From a virus: a stretch of 64,000 nucleotides of DNA. The notes beneath the pieces were generated by a model. The model did no database searches, was not told the DNA's origin, and saw only the letters and a program-made list of their open reading frames with translations. Positions 51,894-61,546 of this stretch are shown piece by piece. Numbering within the stretch: the stretch's first letter is position 1; each line of letters opens with the position of its first letter. The stretch spans positions 1 through 64,000 of the IMG/VR virus record IMGVR_UViG_3300032275_000001, one strand, 5' to 3'. Both the position numbers and the translations under genes were made by a program.

Positions 51894-52625
51894 ATGATCC
51901 CAGTAGATAGTTTATTATATAAAGTAGATCAAAGACTAAATAAACTATCAACTAATGAGCACCAACAGATTCAATTAGAAGATAAGATTTTAGCTTTGAA
52001 CGAAGCTCAGATTAAGTTGATAAAACAAAAGATTGATGGTATAAGTGTTACTAGTGGATTAGGAATGGATTCTTTTAAAAAGCGTTACGAAGATTTACAA
52101 AGCTTAGTAATGAATTATAATCACCAACCTTTAACATTAACATTAAAAGATCGTGATTTGAATCAATGGGCTGCTAACATTCATTTACTTGAACCTAAGT
52201 ATATGTTTTATGTTGACAGTTATGCATTAGCTGATAAAGGTAGATGTAAAGATAGAAAGATATGGATTAACCGAGATCTTGCTAAACATGGTGATCTTCA
52301 ATTCATATTAAACAATGAGCATTACAAACCTTCATTTGAGTACCAAGAAACATTTAACTTCTTAGCATCGGATGAAATCTCAATTTTTACTGATGGTACC
52401 TTTACCCCTAAGAATCTACAAATAATGTATATGAGATATCCTCTTTATATTAATAAAACAGGATATATAATGTTAGATGGTAATCCATCATTTGATCAAG
52501 ACTGTGAGCTTGAAACATACTTAGAAGATGAACTTCTAGATCTTACAGTTCAGAATCTAGCAATGTATACTGAAAACTCTGCTGCAGTACAAAGTGCACA
52601 GTTCAGAATACAAACAAACGAATAA
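51894..52625 (+). CDS. Structural protein, head or neck
   Basis: 243 residues. Opens with a long helix (VDSLLYKVDQRLNKLSTNEH), then a beta-rich half. Of unknown function, but located inside the head-neck gene cluster, so probably a virion part. Confidence 0.6.
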   Translation: MIPVDSLLYKVDQRLNKLSTNEHQQIQLEDKILALNEAQIKLIKQKIDGISVTSGLGMDSFKKRYEDLQSLVMNYNHQPLTLTLKDRDLNQWAANIHLLEPKYMFYVDSYALADKGRCKDRKIWINRDLAKHGDLQFILNNEHYKPSFEYQETFNFLASDEISIFTDGTFTPKNLQIMYMRYPLYINKTGYIMLDGNPSFDQDCELETYLEDELLDLTVQNLAMYTENSAAVQSAQFRIQTNE

Positions 52626-52649
52626 ACTATTAATTTAAATAAATAAACA

Positions 52650-53819
52650 ATGGCTGATTTTTCATTAACCACGTTATTCGTGGTTCCAGTAGGGCAAGCA
52701 ACGATCCCTAGCTCTGGTACGAGTTCAACACAAGACCTTACTGCAGGTATTGTGGGCATTTTTAGCAACAACTATGTTCCTGTTAATTCAGGTACAATTG
52801 CTGCTTCTCCTTATTTCTACATTGCACAAGGAAGAGAAAACACTTACCTTCAAGGTTCTAAAAGATCTGATAAGATATCAGGTAAAAACAATGCTGGTAC
52901 AGGAAGTAATGTAACTGAATGGTACAAAGTAACAGGATGCCCAACTGCGGCAAACCAAATTACTGATGTAACTAACTTCTCTGCACAATGTGGTGATACA
53001 ATCACACTTACACTTCGTGCTGACAGTTCTTACCTTAGAACTCTTTATTTCAACGGATTTACACGTTCAGTAACTATTCAAGCACCTTGTTGTGATTGTG
53101 GTGATGATCCATGTGTTGATGTTGATGTAAATGATTTGATTAATCAATTCATTGCAAAATTAACTGCACAAGCTCCTGGTATCAATCCTGACAACATTAG
53201 CTTGAACAACTTCTACACATTTGAAAATTTTGATGGAACTACTCTGCGTATTACAGGAAAACCTTTAACTCAATATGGACAACCATGTGATGTTGCTGCG
53301 TTCCCTTTTGAATATGACAGAATGACTTTTAGAACTTTTGTATATGCTGGCCCAGCTACTACTGCTGACTTCATTGTTGCAGATTCTTGTAACATTGTTG
53401 CTAATGCTGTCATCACTCAACGTTCTTCTTATGCTTCAGGACAAGCTGCAGAATTTATCCAATTGGAGAAAAACTTCTATAGCTACCAAGCTGGTTACTT
53501 GAAACACCTTTACAGAATGAATGGTTACAATGAGAACTTTGAGTCTTATGTTTCTGCTGGTAAAACTTATAATTCATTCTATATCAAATTTAATGAATAT
53601 GATAAGTCTGCTTACCAATGGGGTGATTATATCCAAGAAGATTCTACAGTGATTATTGCTATCCCTCAAGGTGGTTATGATCTTACTAGTGACTTCCAAG
53701 ATATTTTAGAAGCTGCTTTAGGAACTGTTACAGATGGTAATGATTGTGTAATCACAACCACTACTACATCAACTGCTGCTCCTAGTACAACAACAACATC
53801 TTCTACTAACATTCCTTAA
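52650..53819 (+). CDS. Virion surface protein with Thr-rich tail
   Basis: 389 residues, beta-rich with APCCDCGDDPCVDVDVND, ending in a Ser/Thr tail (TTTTTSTAAPSTTTTSSTN). Codon quality suggests high expression; a capsid decoration or major head-fibre protein is likely. The same Thr-rich linkers recur in the next fibre genes. Confidence 0.6.
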   Translation: MADFSLTTLFVVPVGQATIPSSGTSSTQDLTAGIVGIFSNNYVPVNSGTIAASPYFYIAQGRENTYLQGSKRSDKISGKNNAGTGSNVTEWYKVTGCPTAANQITDVTNFSAQCGDTITLTLRADSSYLRTLYFNGFTRSVTIQAPCCDCGDDPCVDVDVNDLINQFIAKLTAQAPGINPDNISLNNFYTFENFDGTTLRITGKPLTQYGQPCDVAAFPFEYDRMTFRTFVYAGPATTADFIVADSCNIVANAVITQRSSYASGQAAEFIQLEKNFYSYQAGYLKHLYRMNGYNENFESYVSAGKTYNSFYIKFNEYDKSAYQWGDYIQEDSTVIIAIPQGGYDLTSDFQDILEAALGTVTDGNDCVITTTTTSTAAPSTTTTSSTNIP

Positions 53820-53851
53820 GGATAAGTAGAAAATAATAAATTCCTAGTATC

Positions 53852-53889
53852 AAGGGGAGATGAGTTAACAAACGCTCTCTCCCCTTTTT
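53852..53889 (+). terminator. Rho-independent terminator
   Basis: AAGGGGAGA (53852-53860) pairs with TCTCCCCTT (53878-53886), followed by TTT. Clear hairpin 32 bases after the surface protein stop. Confidence 0.85.
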
Positions 53890-53911
53890 ATTAACCTTCA
53901 AAAACAAAATC

Positions 53912-54475
53912 ATGGCAGATTTAAAATTAGATATAATTGTAGTACCTACATATAGTACATTGACACTTGGAGTGATGGACGCTTCAACCTATCCAACAGA
54001 TCCACCAGATGTTGAGAGCCCATCTATAAAGATAACTGTTCCTGGATTTGGTGATACAACATTACCATTTGATATAAATTCATTTAATTTATATACCACT
54101 GCAAATCTTGGGATTACTGAAGTGGGTAGCGAACAACCTCTACCTGATGGAATATATAGATTACGTTATTCTATTGCACCAGCATATTTAAACTTTGTAG
54201 AAAGAACAATAATGCGTACAGAAAGAATACAAGAGAAGTTTGATAGAGCTTTTCTTCAATTGGATTTAATGGAATGTGATAGAGCAATTAAAACACAATC
54301 TACCGTTACATTAAACACAATCAACTTTTTTATACAAGGATCAATTGCTGCAGGTAATAACTGTGCTGAATATGAGGCAACTAGATTATATAATCAAGCA
54401 GATAATATGTTAAATAGTTTTTTAAAATCTAACTGTGGTTGTTCAGGTAACAACTATCAAATTAATTTTAATTAA
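53912..54475 (+). CDS. Virion-associated protein
   Basis: 187 residues: a beta-sandwich N-terminal part (VPTYSTLTLGVMDAST; TLPFDINSFNLYTTANLGIT), then a helical part ending in CAEYEATRLYNQADNMLNSF and NCGCSG. Proteins of this shape precede fibre genes in Bacteroidota phages; role unknown. Confidence 0.6.
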   Translation: MADLKLDIIVVPTYSTLTLGVMDASTYPTDPPDVESPSIKITVPGFGDTTLPFDINSFNLYTTANLGITEVGSEQPLPDGIYRLRYSIAPAYLNFVERTIMRTERIQEKFDRAFLQLDLMECDRAIKTQSTVTLNTINFFIQGSIAAGNNCAEYEATRLYNQADNMLNSFLKSNCGCSGNNYQINFN

Positions 54476-54477
54476 TC

Positions 54478-54567
54478 ATGGCACAATGTAATTCATGTGG
54501 AGCTAATGTAGGATGTGGATGTCAATTAAAAAATGGACTATGCGCTACATGCGCAGCTAAAAAATAA
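54478..54567 (+). CDS. Zinc-binding microprotein
   Basis: 29 residues with six Cys in CNSC, CGC and CATC, a mini zinc knuckle. It begins 2 bases after the previous stop. The same tiny Cys-rich gene sits near fibre genes in related phages as far as I recall, so it is probably real. Confidence 0.6.
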   Translation: MAQCNSCGANVGCGCQLKNGLCATCAAKK

Positions 54568-54572
54568 TAAAT

Positions 54573-56108
54573 ATGTTAACACCGAGACTAACTAATTGTC
54601 CTGAATGTGCAGACATTCCTAATTTATTAAAAAGAATAGATTGTAAGTTAGCAGAATATGCTAATGGTCTATACAACAATGTTGTATTTATGTTGAATCA
54701 AGTTGTTCCTGCAAGAGCAATGATTCAACTTTTGGCGTATAAAAGAATCCTTACATACAAACAATGTAATCCAGACTATTTAAGTGATTTCTGTATGGAT
54801 AAGATTGTAAGTAAAGTGATAAGATTAACATTAGGCTGTAATATCAGACCCATTTTTACTCCAACCCCTACAACATCTACAACATCAACATCTACTACTT
54901 GTCCTCCATATACCACTACCACTACCACTACAACAATATTATATAATTATATTGTACTTAAATGTAATACATCAGAATATTATATTCTTACATATGATGG
55001 ATCTGAATTATTACCACAAGGACTTATAGTAAGTAGTGAAAGTAATGAATGTTGGCAAATAATACAAAGAACTAATGATGTTGGAAGTATGGCAATAGTT
55101 ACACAATTTGGTATGGATGATTGTACAGTTTGTATAGATTCTTTTACTACTACAACTACTACCACCACTTTACCAAATATTCCATGTAATACAACTTATA
55201 GTTCAGGAGGAAGTGGTGTTACAGAATATAATATACCATTAGATCCTTTAGGAGGAGTAATATTATTTCAATTTAGTGCTAGAAATGTACCTGATAAAAT
55301 TGAAATAATACATGATAATATTAAAAAATCTACATCAGGAATGTTATCAGATGGTAATTCAGGCCCATTTGATGCTTATGGAGAGCCACCAACTAATTTA
55401 CCAACTGTTCTTCAAACATATGATATAAATCAATTTATAGGAAAAACTAATTATAATGTAGACCCTCCTATTTTTTATAAAAATATTCAACCTATACCAA
55501 CTAGACAATTAGAACTTTTAGCTGAAACAGGTATTGATTTAACATTAACAGGTAGTTATGAACAATTTGTATGGTGGGTATACACTCCATCAGATTATAC
55601 AATAAACAATAATGTTATTATTAGAATAACAGGTCCTGCAGGCGGTACAACAGGTTGGGATTTACAAAGATTATGTCCTTCACCTACCACTACTACAACT
55701 ACTACTATATGTCAAAGACCAGAAGGTTTAACTAATGGTAATTTAATTTCCTCTTGTCATAATTCAGGAGACCCTGAATGGATTTTCTATAATGTATCCG
55801 TAGAAGATGCTTGTAATGCTTTTAATTATTATAGAGATAATCCTGAAACTGCTGGAACAGGAGTTAATTATTGGGACATGCAATATGATACTTTAAATAT
55901 AGACACTTTAGTATATAGATACAATAATGGTACTGATTGTACTTTAATTAATAATGGATATTATTGGTTTCAACCAAACATTAGTGATATAACAACATAT
56001 TTCAAAACTATTAATCAAATAAGTATTGTCACAATAGTAGCTGGATATATTACAGCAATTGACATATGTAATTATATTCCAACAACAACCACAACAACAA
56101 CAATATAA
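54573..56108 (+). CDS. Modular fibre-like protein with Thr linkers
   Basis: 511 residues. A helical N-terminal domain (about 90 residues) is followed by three globular beta domains separated by poly-Thr linkers at about 102-124, 190-200 and 370-381, and it ends in TTTTTTI. Such Thr strings are probably flexible, perhaps glycosylated. It likely projects from the virion. Confidence 0.65.
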   Translation: MLTPRLTNCPECADIPNLLKRIDCKLAEYANGLYNNVVFMLNQVVPARAMIQLLAYKRILTYKQCNPDYLSDFCMDKIVSKVIRLTLGCNIRPIFTPTPTTSTTSTSTTCPPYTTTTTTTTILYNYIVLKCNTSEYYILTYDGSELLPQGLIVSSESNECWQIIQRTNDVGSMAIVTQFGMDDCTVCIDSFTTTTTTTTLPNIPCNTTYSSGGSGVTEYNIPLDPLGGVILFQFSARNVPDKIEIIHDNIKKSTSGMLSDGNSGPFDAYGEPPTNLPTVLQTYDINQFIGKTNYNVDPPIFYKNIQPIPTRQLELLAETGIDLTLTGSYEQFVWWVYTPSDYTINNNVIIRITGPAGGTTGWDLQRLCPSPTTTTTTTICQRPEGLTNGNLISSCHNSGDPEWIFYNVSVEDACNAFNYYRDNPETAGTGVNYWDMQYDTLNIDTLVYRYNNGTDCTLINNGYYWFQPNISDITTYFKTINQISIVTIVAGYITAIDICNYIPTTTTTTTI

Positions 56109-56120
56109 AATAAATATAAT

Positions 56121-57287
56121 ATGTCCAATTGTCAAAATTGTTTTAATGGATGCACCGAAACTATTTCAGATCAGTGTGTCAAATATACAGGAATAAATGT
56201 TCCTGAATTAGGAATTAGCACTGGTGATCCTTTATCAGTAATTGAACAATCTCTAACAACATTCCTTGTTTCTGCATTAAATGGAACAGGAATAAAAATA
56301 GATCTAAGTGGTATAGATATATGTACATTAGTACAACAATATCTTCCTACATGTGGAGAAATGTCAATAGCAGATATATCAAAAGCTCTTGTGCAAGCTG
56401 TATGTAATATACAAGAACAAATAGATGCTATTGTAGCAGAACTTGCTATATTAAATGCTGATTATACAATTGACTGTTTGACAGAAGTTACAGCTTCTTC
56501 TGATACACATGCTATTGTACAAGCAGTTATAACAAAACTTTGTACTATTGATACTAACTTAACAGAATTAATTACAGAAGTAGATAATCAATATGTTAAA
56601 AAAACTGAACTTTGCAGTTTAGTTACAGAGTGCATGAGTGGAGAAAGTGGCACAGATTTAGCTAGTGCAAAAATGCTTCCTTATAGTATCATTCCTTATT
56701 ATGGACCAGCATCTGGATATCCAACAGTTAGTGATGGATTTAGTTCAACAGGTGCAGGATATGGATATTGGCTTAATGTATATTTATGTAATGGAGGAAA
56801 TCCAGGTGTTCCAGATTTGAGAGGAAGAGTAGCTGTAGGTGCTACAGATATGGCAACAGCAACATGGCCTATGAGTGGACAAACACAACCAGGTGTTAAT
56901 AATAATCCTACATATGAATACAAAGATCCAGCTACAGGAATACAAGGAAGTAATTTTACTACATTAACATTAGCACAGATACCAGCACATAATCATACTA
57001 CTTCTACAGCTAGTTCTACAGCTATTACCACTATTCCCCCACATACTCATTCTATATTAGGAATAACAGGTGGAGATAATAGTGATAATAATAATACTGT
57101 AAGATTTGCTGGTGGAGATAAAAATCAAACAGAACCAGGTTTCTTTTTTACAAATATACAAGCTTGTCAATCTGCAACTTTATCTGCTACAACAACATTA
57201 ACAATATTACCACAAGGACAAGGTGAGAAACATTCAAATGTTCAACCAGGACTTGCAGTTTATTATCTTATCTATATCCCAGCATAA
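56121..57287 (+). CDS. Tail-collar / fibre tip protein
   Basis: 388 residues. The C-terminal half has VPDLRGRVAVGATDM, LAQIPAHNHT, IPPHTHSI and ends NVQPGLAVYYLIYIPA, the phage tail-collar domain (microcyclamide/short tail fibre type, PF07484). It would form trimers in receptor-binding fibres. The N-terminal 170 residues are helical. Confidence 0.8.
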   Translation: MSNCQNCFNGCTETISDQCVKYTGINVPELGISTGDPLSVIEQSLTTFLVSALNGTGIKIDLSGIDICTLVQQYLPTCGEMSIADISKALVQAVCNIQEQIDAIVAELAILNADYTIDCLTEVTASSDTHAIVQAVITKLCTIDTNLTELITEVDNQYVKKTELCSLVTECMSGESGTDLASAKMLPYSIIPYYGPASGYPTVSDGFSSTGAGYGYWLNVYLCNGGNPGVPDLRGRVAVGATDMATATWPMSGQTQPGVNNNPTYEYKDPATGIQGSNFTTLTLAQIPAHNHTTSTASSTAITTIPPHTHSILGITGGDNSDNNNTVRFAGGDKNQTEPGFFFTNIQACQSATLSATTTLTILPQGQGEKHSNVQPGLAVYYLIYIPA

Positions 57288-57293
57288 TAATAT

Positions 57294-58298
57294 ATGTCTT
57301 ACCCACCTACTCCACAAAGAAAAGCTTGCAACTGTAGTGATCCTTGTATCTCTACAGATGATGTTTACTATGCTGGTCCCAATCTTCCAAACTTAGGAGT
57401 TAATACAAATGACTTACTTACAGAAGTTATAGAGAAGCTAGATGCTATATATGCTGTTCCTACATTACAGAGAGTTACAGAGATGGATAATCTTACCACT
57501 TTACCAATAATTGCAGATTCATTTGTAAAGATTGGCGGAGATGGAACTAATATTTTATTGGATGATGGTACAGTATTACCTATAGGTGATTTACCTTCAC
57601 CTACAACTCCTCTATCTTTACAACAAGTATTAGATGAAAATAATCAAGCCTTAAATCAAAATATATTATTAGAATATAATGATGGGGTTAATGTAGTTGC
57701 TAGTACTCAAGTATATCCTGGAAATATAAATATAATATCTAATGAATCAGGTTTATATTTAGGTACAGTAGGATACAGTAGTGGATTAAATAATTATGAG
57801 TTAGGGGCTATACATTTTAGTTCATCTATTAATAGTCAATCTTATTCAAAAACAGTATTATATGAGAATCCAGAATCTGTTGCTAGTAATCCAAGTGAAT
57901 CTTTATTATTAAGACTACCAAAACATATTGGTTCAGAAACAAAAACACTAGCTACACTAGATGATATACCTGCAAGATTATATAAAGTGTACACAGCTTT
58001 GTTATCACAAACTGGACAAGAAGTTCCTGAACCTACAGTATTAGAAAATACATTAGGAGGAATAGTTGTTTGGACTAGAGACAGTGCTGGTAATTATATA
58101 GGAACTTTAAATGGTGCGTTTCCTGCAGGTAAAACCGTATGCTTTTATACACATGATGGTTTAAATGGTTCTACAGGATATGGCGGTTTATTAAGAAAGG
58201 ATTCTAACAGTGTATGGATGACTTTTAATAATGGCACTGGTATCTATATAGATTCAGAAGGGCAATCAGATTCAATAGAAATAAGAGTATATAATTAA
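57294..58298 (+). CDS. Fibre-like protein
   Basis: 334 residues; CNCSDPCISTDDVYYAGPNL at the N-terminus (likely attachment domain shared with the collar protein's LGVNTNDLLTEVIEKLDAIY), beta-rich centre, and a C-terminal domain with NGAFPAGKTVCFYTHDG. Probably a receptor-binding or accessory fibre. Confidence 0.6.
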   Translation: MSYPPTPQRKACNCSDPCISTDDVYYAGPNLPNLGVNTNDLLTEVIEKLDAIYAVPTLQRVTEMDNLTTLPIIADSFVKIGGDGTNILLDDGTVLPIGDLPSPTTPLSLQQVLDENNQALNQNILLEYNDGVNVVASTQVYPGNINIISNESGLYLGTVGYSSGLNNYELGAIHFSSSINSQSYSKTVLYENPESVASNPSESLLLRLPKHIGSETKTLATLDDIPARLYKVYTALLSQTGQEVPEPTVLENTLGGIVVWTRDSAGNYIGTLNGAFPAGKTVCFYTHDGLNGSTGYGGLLRKDSNSVWMTFNNGTGIYIDSEGQSDSIEIRVYN

Positions 58299-58319
58299 TA
58301 TAATAAAAACCAAATAATT

Positions 58320-58589
58320 ATGACAGTAATAATAACATTAACAACAGCAGGTGCAGATACAGGACCATTCAATCTATTTTCAGATGCAAATGAATATACA
58401 ATAGCATTTGCTATAGGAGTAACTAAAGCAGAATTAGAAGCAGGTTATCCATCTGATTTAGTTCCTGATGGTACAACAACAATTAAAGTACAATCTGTTA
58501 ATAGTTTATGTAATAATTTTGCAGATTTACCTACAGGTATAACTACAACAACCTCTACTACATTACCTCCAATTAACTCTGTAGAATAG
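58320..58589 (+). CDS. Fibre-like protein, N-terminal part ending at an in-frame TAG
   Basis: 89 residues. MTVIITLTTAGADTGPFNLF and the rest of the first 70 residues are paralogous to the N-terminus of the 399-residue protein at 58952. It ends in the Thr linker TTTTSTTLPP and a TAG at 58587-58589. The same frame then runs open for 114 codons (58590-58931). Confidence 0.7.
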   Translation: MTVIITLTTAGADTGPFNLFSDANEYTIAFAIGVTKAELEAGYPSDLVPDGTTTIKVQSVNSLCNNFADLPTGITTTTSTTLPPINSVE

Positions 58590-58934
58590 CTTACTGGTGA
58601 TTATCCTCCTATTGCTTATGGTATTTCTCCTGGAGATATAATTAGCTTAAGTGGGACTGTTGAAATAATAGGGGACCCTGTTACTTTTAGAGCTTACGCA
58701 TTTTTACCTACAGGACCTGGTGATGGTGCTGTAGATACTAGCATAAGTATAGGTAATATTGATGTGGAAATAACAAGTAGATATGTAGATGCTGTAACAC
58801 CATATGATAATGGCATAAATCAATACTCTACTTCATTCACCCTTCCAGCAGGAATATATGATTGGAATGTACTTTGTACATTCTCTAATACAGCATCTAT
58901 AGGAGGAGAAGGTGGCATAGATTGGGTACAATAA
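58590..58934 (+). pseudogene. In-frame C-terminal extension behind TAG (readthrough product or broken gene)
   Basis: 114 codons in the same frame, ending at TAA 58932-58934. The translation (LTGDYPPIAYGISPGDIISL at the start; a compact beta domain ending GGEGGIDWVQ) looks like a true C-terminal domain, in the place where the paralogue has its own. There is no start codon or obvious ribosome site near its beginning. Either readthrough gives a 204-residue protein or a nonsense mutation broke it. Confidence 0.65.
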
Positions 58935-58951
58935 TATAAAAATAAAACCAA

Positions 58952-60151
58952 ATGACAGTACTATTAACATTAACAACTGCTGGATCTGATACAGGTTCAT
59001 TTGATCTATATTCTAATTTAGATTATGCTATTCCTTTTGAAACAGGAGTTGGTAAAGCTACATTAGAAGCAGGGTATTCAACAGAGGTTCCAGATGGTGC
59101 AACTATTGTTAGAATTACATCTACAGGAGATTGTATTAATTCTGTAGATATAACATTAAGATTAGCTGAATGTGATTTAGATGGATATGTAGAACAATTA
59201 ACCACTACAACAACAACAACTATATGTATTCCCCAAACAATATATGCTGGAGAAACATATTATAAATCAGGAAATACAGCACTAGAGTCTGGATTAAGAG
59301 TAAATAATTATGCTTCTTTTTATCCTAATGGAACTAAAGTATTTTTTACACAACATAATAATGGTTTAGCAGGAGGAAATCCTACAGGTATATATGATCC
59401 AATTATATCATATGATTTAGCAACTCCATGGGATGTATCCTCTATCATTAAAACTGGAGAGTTACAGTCTTCTAATTCGCCTAATCAATGGTTTAGTACT
59501 CCAGCAGTTACGTCAAACTTAACAACATCTTATGGATCACCACTTGAAAACTTTACAGCAGGGCATACCTTTTCAGAAGATGGTACTAAATTATTTACAG
59601 CTGGAAAAGATAAAGGATTGCTACAAAAATATACTTTAGGTACTGCTTGGGATATTACTACAATGATTTTTGATTCTTCTACATTAGAATATGTAGTAAT
59701 TACAGGAGATAGTTTAACAGCAGTTAAATTTAGTAGTGATGGTTTAATTATGATATTGCTTGGAAATAGTATTACAGCAAGATATGAATTAGTTTCTCCT
59801 TGGGACATAATTGGTGCAACATTGATATTTACTTCTACTGGTAATTCTAGTGATATTGATTTTCAAAATGGTGGTTTATATTTATTTACATTTAGTGGAT
59901 CTAATTTAGTTAGAAAAACTTTAGGAAGTCCATATGATATAACAACTATAATTGAAACTCAAACACTAATTACTACAGTAATTCCTCAAGCAATATCTCC
60001 AAGAATAGTATTTAAAGATGGATTTAAAGGATACATAAGTACATTTAATAGTTTAGAACCTAGTATAATTTCTGCATTTGAGTTAACATGTGAGTTTGAT
60101 ATTAGTGGTACTATTCCAACAACAACTACTACTACAACATTACTACTATAA
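58952..60151 (+). CDS. Fibre-like protein with beta-propeller-like domain
   Basis: 399 residues. N-terminal domain shared with the previous gene (MTVLLTLTTAGSDTGSFDLY), a Thr linker, then repeats of the type SFYPNGTKVFF, HTFSEDGTKLFTAG, VKFSSDGLIMIL, each about 55 residues apart, which suggests a beta-propeller. It ends in TTTTTTLLL. Probably a virion fibre component. Confidence 0.65.
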   Translation: MTVLLTLTTAGSDTGSFDLYSNLDYAIPFETGVGKATLEAGYSTEVPDGATIVRITSTGDCINSVDITLRLAECDLDGYVEQLTTTTTTTICIPQTIYAGETYYKSGNTALESGLRVNNYASFYPNGTKVFFTQHNNGLAGGNPTGIYDPIISYDLATPWDVSSIIKTGELQSSNSPNQWFSTPAVTSNLTTSYGSPLENFTAGHTFSEDGTKLFTAGKDKGLLQKYTLGTAWDITTMIFDSSTLEYVVITGDSLTAVKFSSDGLIMILLGNSITARYELVSPWDIIGATLIFTSTGNSSDIDFQNGGLYLFTFSGSNLVRKTLGSPYDITTIIETQTLITTVIPQAISPRIVFKDGFKGYISTFNSLEPSIISAFELTCEFDISGTIPTTTTTTTLLL

Positions 60152-60182
60152 AAAATCTGAGTTTGTTGGTTTTCTTAGATTT

Positions 60183-60210
60183 CCTCTCAATATATTCTTG
60201 GGAGGTTTTT
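60183..60210 (+). terminator. Rho-independent terminator
   Basis: CCTCTCAA (60183-60190) pairs with TTGGGAGG (60198-60205), one T-G pair, followed by five T. It ends the fibre operon. Confidence 0.8.
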
Positions 60211-60259
60211 GGTTTATAACCTTTTTGATTATAAAGAATAACATATTTGGTTAAATTTA

Positions 60260-60291
60260 TTTGGATAGTATGAAAAGTATTTTTATCTTTA
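60260..60291 (+). promoter_or_regulatory. Promoter TTTG-N20-TATCTTTA
   Basis: TTTG (60260-60263), exactly 20 bases, TATCTTTA (60284-60291), identical in sequence and spacing to the promoter at 1816-1847. It follows a terminator and precedes the phosphoesterase gene by 28 bases. Confidence 0.7.
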
Positions 60292-60319
60292 CCCTAATTT
60301 TAAGTAAACTAAACTAAAT

Positions 60320-61543
60320 ATGATTGAGAATCAAGATTTATTATTCAAGTTAGAAGAGTTGTTAAAGCAAAAGAAAAGTAAAAAGTTCTATGCAGAGAGA
60401 TTAGGGATAAGTGAAAATGAAGTGAATGAACTTTTAAAAGAACTTAGAGAGAAAGATGATTTACCAATTGAACTATCTCCTAGTTATAAAGAAGAATTAC
60501 GTAAGGTGAATGTTGAGAAGGGTACAATAGAAAGCACTATCACTAGTGACTTTGATCCAAAGGATGATATTGAATTAGCAGCATTGCACAAAATAAATTT
60601 AGACAAATACATCATTACCAACTACTGGTCTAAGATGTTACCAAGTGGAAACTTTACATCTTCCATCTTTAGTAAAAGAAAAGAAGCACAAGACTACACC
60701 CCTGAAGACTTTGCTAAGTTTTTAGAAAACTACAAACCAAACAATATAACTGTTGTTAAACCAAAAACTAATCTCACTAAAGAACATGTAGATGTAGAGA
60801 TATCTATTTCTGATTTCCATTTAGCTAAGAAACATGTAGATGGAGATAATGATCCTGGAAGTAGAGCACTCAGATATTTCAATGTAGCACAATCTTTGAT
60901 ACATAAGGTGAGAGCTAATTACAATATAGACACTGTTATCCTTCCTATATCGAATGATTTCTTCCACACCGATAACTACCAACATCAAACTACAAATGGT
61001 ACCCCACAGGACACTATAATAGATTATGCAGATGAATATGAATTAGGCTTTGCAGTTCTTGTAGATACAATCAATATGTTGAGACAGAATGCAAATGATG
61101 TAAAGGTGGTACTTGTACAAGGTAATCATGACAGAACTAAATCATTCTACTTAGCACATGCACTAGATGTGTATTTCAAAGACTACTTTGATGTAGATTT
61201 TGATAGAGCACACACTACAATAAAAGGACTTACTATTGGTAATACATTCATAGGATGGCACCATGGTAATTGCAAAATAGATGATCTTCCTTTATTATTT
61301 GCAACACATCCTCAATATAGCCAAGCATTTGGTAATGCTAAATATAGAGAAGTTCATACAGGTGATAAACATCACTATATGGCTAAAGAACTTAAAGGAG
61401 TAAGAATACAACAAATGCCTAGCTTATCTGGAACAGATAGATGGCACCTAGATAATAATTTTGTCCACTCAGTTAGAGCTGCATTAGCTCTTGTATATGA
61501 CCCAATTGTAGGGAAGATCTGTGAGTTCGAAGAAAGAATATAA
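60320..61543 (+). CDS. Metallophosphoesterase (calcineurin-like)
   Basis: 407 residues. N-terminal helix-turn-helix (KFYAERLGISENEVNELLKE), then a calcineurin-like fold: EISISDFHL (DxH), LPISNDFFH (the GD-x motif, here ND), VQGNHDR (GNHD/E), and GWHHGNCK. It would act on phosphoesters in DNA, RNA or proteins. Such enzymes are common in large Bacteroidota phages. It starts its own transcript. Confidence 0.82.
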   Translation: MIENQDLLFKLEELLKQKKSKKFYAERLGISENEVNELLKELREKDDLPIELSPSYKEELRKVNVEKGTIESTITSDFDPKDDIELAALHKINLDKYIITNYWSKMLPSGNFTSSIFSKRKEAQDYTPEDFAKFLENYKPNNITVVKPKTNLTKEHVDVEISISDFHLAKKHVDGDNDPGSRALRYFNVAQSLIHKVRANYNIDTVILPISNDFFHTDNYQHQTTNGTPQDTIIDYADEYELGFAVLVDTINMLRQNANDVKVVLVQGNHDRTKSFYLAHALDVYFKDYFDVDFDRAHTTIKGLTIGNTFIGWHHGNCKIDDLPLLFATHPQYSQAFGNAKYREVHTGDKHHYMAKELKGVRIQQMPSLSGTDRWHLDNNFVHSVRAALALVYDPIVGKICEFEERI

Positions 61544-61546
61544 ATT

